Notes under the pieces: generated by a model
Seen by the model: the letters and a program-made list of their open reading frames with translations, nothing else
The model's database searches: none
Told to the model about the DNA's origin: nothing
NCBI RefSeq assembly: GCF_026151205.1
Contig: NC_087080.1
Coordinates: 4,443,096-4,507,095 of the forward strand
Length of the DNA stretch: 64,000 bases
DNA from: Bolinopsis microptera
Lineage: Eukaryota; Ctenophora; Tentaculata; Lobata; Bolinopsidae
Direction: 5' to 3'
Program-made: the position numbers and the translations under genes
Shown here: in pieces, positions 56,837-64,000 of the stretch
How positions within the stretch are numbered: position 1 is the stretch's first letter
Layout of the letters: every line of letters starts with the position of its first letter

Positions 56837-57756
56837 TGGACCCGGCCCTCAGCTAACATGGGCACAAGGTATTGAGAATAAACGTTAAGACTTAATAACA
56901 GTAGCTACCCAACAAACCCATGTTAAGACGTAGCAGTCACCAGAGCATATCGGTGGACCCGGTAAATAAACAATAAGACTGTATTGCCATGCCCCTCATA
57001 TAAGTATAACTATATTAACCCGATCAACCGCGCTATGATCAGGCATCCTTTACCACTCTAATATATGCACATAAACCATAATATATAATTATCCTCGCAA
57101 ATATTATTATCCTCGCATATATTGACACTCACTATTAAATAATGTAATCCTATCGCACAGGGGATATGAGATATAGCTATATCGTATATAGTGTATATAG
57201 TGTTAAAATGATATTATGTAGTCAGGGTAAATAGTAATAGGTACAGTTCTGACTCGCTGGTAGGTAATTCCGACCCGCTGGTAGAGGGTTTATCATGTCA
57301 TGTCACGTATCTCAAATCTTCATGAGATTTGATCGGATCCTTTTTATGGAAACTATTATAGCGTTCATAATGATTGCAATCCAATATTTTCAACAAATAA
57401 ATGTCAAAGATTTGATTCTGAAGGAAACGCCAGAAGTGAAAAAACACAACATAGAATGTTAAAGATTTCTAAGCTTCAGTGGGGAAGATCAATGATGACT
57501 CTGCTTAGAATTAAAATGATGTTCAGAAATCAATATATACAGAGTAATCTTTTATAAACGACATGGGTCTTATAAAATATTAAATACAGTTTAAGATGGG
57601 AAACTGTGGTACAAATAAAGTACAGGGTGGTCCAGAAGTAACTGCCAACACGCAACCCTTTAAAGCTTTAAATTTAATAACTCACGCAATTCGTGTCAGA
57701 ATTGCTGAAAATTTGTTGTATTAATAACACTAAGACACTACGTCAGACAAAAGTGA
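56837..57756. other. no gene recognised
   Basis: AT-rich sequence without coding signal. It includes a short run of ATATAGTG-type words at about 57175-57205. Confidence 0.5.
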
Positions 57757-58135
57757 ATATTTTTTGCAATCGATTTGGTCAACATCTAGACGCTCTGCAA
57801 AATTTCAGATCTCTAACTCAATTTGAACATGGTTTTTAAGGCACCTGAATATGCCAATTTTGGGTTTTTTCCGTGTTTCGTATAACAGTGCTGCAGGCGC
57901 GTATTTTGCGCAAAAATTCTTATAAACCGCCACATAACTATTTCTTATTCCTGTCATCTTTGACATTGAATTAGAATGTTTTGAACTTAAAATATGCCTG
58001 CTGAACGATTTTCGATTATTCTTCATGCCTGGAAAAACAGTAAAGCCAAATGGAGTATTTAATAGTATAGGGGGTAAATACTAATAGTATAGTGGGTATA
58101 ATGGCCGCAGTCGTGCTTGCCAGCACTTTGATAAC
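57757..58135. repeat. dispersed repeat ending in a GTGCTTGCCAGCAC hairpin, copy 2
   Basis: Counterpart of 33150-33625 without the GC-rich double hairpin. It ends GTCGTGCTTGCCAGCACTTTGATAAC, with the hairpin at 58113-58126. Confidence 0.75.
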
Positions 58136-58279
58136 AGTAAGACAATAGTAATACGTTAGACCCAAGTGAACATTAACTATATTCTCTAAAGAATACAATT
58201 AAAAGTTTCTGTTAATGGACGTTCACCAATTGAGCAGTTGATCGCTTTGAATGCGTGTGATATTAAAACTCCATTAGCA

Positions 58280-59330
58280 AATTTAATAGAATGGTGCTTA
58301 ATATAAATAGGATCCAGCCGGCTATAGAAGGGGTACTTAGGGACACTCAGAATGGTTTTCGAGAAGGACGGTTTACCATTAGTCATATCTTGGCACTCAG
58401 GAGGATTCTAGAGGGGGCTAGAAATCTACCGGCAGCTATGGTGTTTGTTGATTTAAAAAAGACCTTTGACTCACTTCACCGGGGAATTTTGATGCGAATA
58501 CTAAAGGCCTATGGAATACCGGACAATATCGTGGATATCATTAATCTTAAATCTACTCTATGTCAACACGAAGGGCAAAGTTATAACACCAGATGGGGAT
58601 ACCGAGCTATTTGATATCTTGGCAGGGGTTCTACAAGGGGATACTTTAGCACCATACTTGTTTATAATTGCCCTAGACTATTGCATGAGATAAGCCTTCA
58701 GCAAGCACCCTGAAATAGGATTTACCATCAAGCCTTATAGGAGTAGGAGAGTCAAGGCGGAGAAGATATCGGATACTTCTTTTGCGGATGACATTGCTCT
58801 GATAGCAGATATTGTAAAGGAGGCAGAGACGCTGATTCAAAAGGTAGAAAGGGTTGCTGCTACAGTGGGACCAAATTAATTACTCAGAAAATCAAGAATC
58901 CTGATATCATCAAGTCCCTGAGTAACAGCACAATAGAGCATGTGGAAGACTTCACTTACCTGGGTTCTAGAATCAGAGACAGTGAGAGTGATATCAGGGT
59001 CAGGAAAGGAAAAGCATGGGGAGCATGCCACACACTCAAAAAACTTTGGAATTCTAAGCTTAGGAAGTCTATCAAGATCAGAGTGTTTACAGCACTAGTC
59101 GAGTCGGTGCTTTTGTACGGTTCAGAGACTTGGACTATGACGAAAAGGCTAGAGAAGATGGTTGATGGTTGCTATACGCGAATGTTAAGAATGGCCCTTA
59201 ACATCAATTAATATCGAGACCATGTCAGCAACCACAGCCTGTACGGTGATCTTCCCAAAGTCAGCTCCAAGATAACCCAACGAAGGCTTCGAGTATCTCG
59301 GTCATCTGAGAAGCTATAACTCTTTTCAGG
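58280..59330 (+). pseudogene. decayed LINE reverse transcriptase, 3' part
   Basis: The plus strand encodes RT motifs in pieces: QNGFREGR...ILALRRILE, VFVDLKKTFDSL (fingers and first Asp), then after a frameshift near 58545 LYVNTKGKVITPDG, GVLQGDTLAPYLFI, a stop at 58691, then TSFADDIALI (catalytic FADD), another break near 58879, and YLGSRIRDS, LLYGSETWT and, after a stop at about 59211, SLYGDLPKVS. This is the usual order of an APE-type non-LTR retrotransposon. The N-terminal endonuclease is missing, so the copy is 5' truncated and inactive. Confidence 0.88.
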
Positions 59331-59708
59331 ACAAACGTAATACGAATGGCCAAACACAATTCAGTAAAATTTAGTTCGATCCGACTATCCAAATTATCAA
59401 ATAAATGCGAAAATGAACCTTCATTTGAAAAAAATGAACACGAATATTTTTCGAGTTGACAAATTTCTTGAACCAGTGGTGGTACTATAAAGTCATACCA
59501 GAAAGATATGAGTGGGAGATTTGTTACTCAGTTAAATCTAGACAAGACAGCAGCATTTACCGAGGTGCTGACTGCTAAATGACGATCAAAGTTGAGACAC
59601 AGCCAATAAACTACGGAGTGACTAAAATGCTATACAGCAAAAAACAGAAGACTCCAACCGGCAACCAACCAAACCCTCAACCTACTGACCCATAACCACC
59701 CTACCATA

Positions 59709-61623
<1,915 letters not shown>

Positions 61624-61788
61624 AGAAATTAGAAATTAGAAATTAGAAATTAGAAATTAGAAATTAGAAATTAGAAATTAGAAATTAGAAATTAGAAATT
61701 AGAAATTAGAAATTAGAAATTAGAAATTAGAAATTAGAAATTAGAAATTAGAAATTAGAAATTATAAATTAGAAATTAGAAATTAGTA
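61624..61788. repeat. (AGAAATT)n heptamer array, about 23 units
   Basis: Perfect apart from one TAAATT variant near 61764. Confidence 0.95.
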
Positions 61789-61794
61789 TATGTT

Positions 61795-62035
61795 TCCATT
61801 TAACTGACACCACATCATCAAATTTAACACGACTTTCCACGAAAACCATGAAAGATACCCATTGACATTTTTGACTGGGTCTAAAGCTTTTATAGCTTTT
61901 AAGTTATGCAAAATTGGCCAAGGAATAAGAAATTTAGGTCCCGAAATTTGGATTCCCAAGTGGTGTCAAAATCGCTAAATAAATAAATATTGTTGTCTCC
62001 TGACACCACTTTAGGGTTAAACGGGTTCCTGCTAG
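61795..62035 (-). repeat. TGGTGTCA-family dispersed repeat, copy 7
   Basis: Reverse orientation: AACTGACACCACATCATCAA at the left is the family's right end, GGCCAAGGAATAAGAAATTT and CCCAAGTGGTGTCAAAATCG follow, and GGGTTCCTGCTAGTAAT is the family's left end. Confidence 0.75.
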
Positions 62036-62175
62036 TAATTTTAATGTGCAAAAATTCAACAGTAGTGGTGTACACAGGCTAGCCGGCATGTAAGCCGGTG
62101 ATAACCGTTATAAGGTCAATTTTTATCACGCTTTCTTGAAAATTACATTATTTTAAAAGGAGAGAAACTATGCTT

Positions 62176-62420
62176 GGTGTAGCTCGTTGGGATAGTAATA
62201 GTATAGGAATTTTAGTTCCTATAGTTGGGAATGAAGTAGTTGTCAGATCGCCCTCTAAACTTACAATGAAATATTTCCTGTAGATCCTTGGTATATAAGC
62301 AACATGACATTTGACATAGCATAGTGTGGAGTGGGCTATGTGCCCATCCTTGGAGAACCCGGTGGATGTCCTTGCTGTACAGCAGTGTTAAATAAGGGAC
62401 TGAAACCGAGGCCCTTCACA
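62176..62420 (+). repeat. possible tRNA-derived SINE remnant
   Basis: GGTGTAGCTCGTTGGGATAG resembles the A-box end of a tRNA-derived SINE. A recognisable B box is not clear, and no second copy is seen in the window, so this is weak. Confidence 0.25.
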
Positions 62421-62957
62421 CTTTGTTTCTGTCTATAGTTCTAATGTACCGTCACAATAACGACTTTAATATATCGCGTCGGGGTAGCTTACTTAAAATA
62501 TGGCAGCTTCTATTTTTTTTGTTAATCAGCGAGTAAAAGCTGAAATGGGCGGCTAGTTTTGACTTTCGAATTCTACTTGACATTACTAGGTGGTCTCCAT
62601 CGTAATCATAAAGCTACTTTCAAGGAAGATCTGTAAACGTTTTGTCGGGTTGTATATTAGTCGCGAGCATAATAAATTGAATTATTCATGAATATTATGG
62701 GCTGCCACCTATTCGGTACTTCGGTACCTATATCAGATAGCAAAAATAATTGGATTTGGGGTAAGAAATCATATACTGTAGAGCAAGATCATCGCTATCA
62801 GTATCACTAAAAATAGCATTATATCGGAGGCTGGATAACTATCACCTGATAATGAGATCATATTGTGTGTTTATAAACCCTAATATTTGTGGGAGACCTC
62901 TCATTCGAATAATTGTTCACTTTGATACTCGACTCATTTTCTTCTACTCCTACTCAG
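62421..62957. other. non-coding upstream of the pentraxin-like exon
   Basis: Probably the intron or 5' flank of the gene at 62958-63885. A strong pyrimidine-rich acceptor, CTACTCCTACTCAG, ends at 62957. I did not find an upstream exon with a signal peptide. Confidence 0.5.
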
Positions 62958-63885
62958 GACCCTGTAGCAACCGCGGACTCTTCATCGGACCTAGGCGGAC
63001 AAAGACTGGTGGAGAGACGTTGCATCGGTTTAAAGTTTGGAGCAACTCACCAGGACTACTAAGAAAGTCTGGTTATCGTAACTTATGGTTTGCTTACGGA
63101 ACATCCAGTTCTTACGGATACTCCAACACGAAGAGCCATGGTGTAAATGTGAGACACCAGGCAGCTGTCCAGCTAGGAACATGGAGACATGTGTGCTACA
63201 CGTGGAGTCTCACTACTAGAGCAGCTAGTGTGTACTATGATGGGTTATTTCTCGGATCAGTCACAACCCCTTCGGGTAGAAAGCTTGGTTTATACGGACA
63301 TTTTATGCTGGGAAATGAGTTCGAATAGTACGGAGGAGGGTTTGCAGATTATCAAGCTTTCGGCGGAGAACTCTTCAAGGTAAACGTATTCGACAAAGAA
63401 CTTGATGCCTTTGTTCAGAAGTAGAAGAGAAATACGGACGAAGAAGGTACCTGAAATGGGGGACTTGTTACTCGAGGTGAAGTCAGGTTATGTTAATGAG
63501 ATCGACACAAGCTGCACCAGCACAGCTAGGACTGTGAATGTGAGCAGGGGAATGGAACAGTGTTCAGCCGGTGCAGGGATCTGTTGCGAGGGGAGGAATT
63601 CTTCAACAGTACGGTCTCCGAGGAAATGGCGGAGAAACTAAAACAGAACTTGGATATACTAGGTACATTTGAAAAATGTTTTATGTATATTTTATCTCAC
63701 CGTCATTTGGTTTATTGAACGTGAAATAATTCATTGATATTATACCACGTTAAAAAAAAACCTTTCACGATACACAAAAAACTTTAATTAACTTTGCTGC
63801 AGAAGATTTCGAAGGAGCAACAGCAGTGACGGAACGGTGCATTTCTCACTTCAAGTTGTTTAACGAGAAAAAAAAATGTAAATGA
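62958..63885 (+). pseudogene. pentraxin-like (LamG fold) gene, 3' exons, disrupted
   Basis: The exon starting at 62958 (phase 1) encodes a pentraxin-like domain: KVWSNSPG early, then TWRHVCYTWS, SVYYDG, GRKLGLYGHFMLGNE, YGGGFADYQAFGGELFKVNVFD. An in-frame TAG at 63326-63328 interrupts it just where pentraxins have the calcium-binding loop (LGNE..YGGGF). Coding resemblance then continues through three frame changes (near 63421, 63461 and 63545): VEEKYGRRRYLKW, DLLLEVKSGYVNEID, then FFNSTVSEEMAEKLKQNL. A phase-1 donor ends the exon at 63662. A matching terminal exon, 63803-63885 (EDFEGATAVTERC..., ending CK and TGA), is in frame with the last segment. The good splice signals suggest a recently dead gene, or sequencing errors in a live one. 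The 5' part is not found. Confidence 0.7.
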
Positions 63886-64000
63886 TTTCACTCTTCTCGT
63901 ATTTGTAAAACGAGGAATATGAACAACTTGTTCAATAATTTGTAAAGTTTTTCCTTGTGAGTTTACTTAGTATTCGCTTTCTTATTCGGCAACATATTGT
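63886..64000. other. 3' flank of the pentraxin-like gene
   Basis: AT-rich sequence to the window end with a short TCTTCTCGTATTTG...AACGAG foldback; nothing else seen. Confidence 0.4.

Overview
This window is nuclear DNA from an animal, most likely an AT-rich invertebrate. The evidence is GT-AG introns, exons bounded by phase-1 introns (a metazoan exon-shuffling signature), an intact Penelope-like retroelement, an APE-type LINE remnant, a pentraxin-like gene and a very high load of short DNA transposons and satellites. No prokaryotic gene organisation is visible. The sequence alone does not name a species.

Layout. 1-15.5 kb: no convincing gene; direct repeats, a 10-bp AGCGCT-rich satellite, 31- and 36-bp minisatellites, MITE-like elements and TTAGGG-like patches. 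15.5-25.9 kb: a segment in which almost every base sits in an inflated homopolymer run; I read it as low-quality consensus over a difficult purine-rich locus, and no ORF in it should be trusted. 25.9-30 kb: a 7-bp purine array, a 179-bp tandem repeat and a TIR element. 30-55.4 kb: a cluster of duplicated units built around a secreted multidomain gene, with a truncated first unit, two complete genes (36.6-40.3 kb and 49.6-53.8 kb), shared upstream blocks, and a recent Penelope insertion just upstream of the second gene. 55.4-62.9 kb: repeats, a palindrome complex, a decayed LINE, a 450-bp CT microsatellite and an AGAAATT array. 62.9-64 kb: the 3' part of a disrupted pentraxin-like gene.

Main result. 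The two complete genes were reconstructed here from five exons each. They encode 533- and 538-residue proteins with a signal peptide, an Ala/Gly-rich hydrophobic segment, an alpha-helical region, a PLAT-like beta domain, a small Cys-rich linker and a C-terminal bulb-type (B-) lectin domain with three mannose-site motifs. I know of no described animal protein with this order of modules. The layout is what one would expect of a secreted, glycan-targeted, possibly membrane-inserting defence or venom protein, but that function is an inference.

The rest of the cluster looks shaped by repeats: a TGGTGTCA-containing repeat lies upstream of every copy of exon 1, a TA-flanked TIR element fills most of intron 4 in both genes, and the Penelope element with identical pseudo-LTRs has split the upstream repeat of the second gene.
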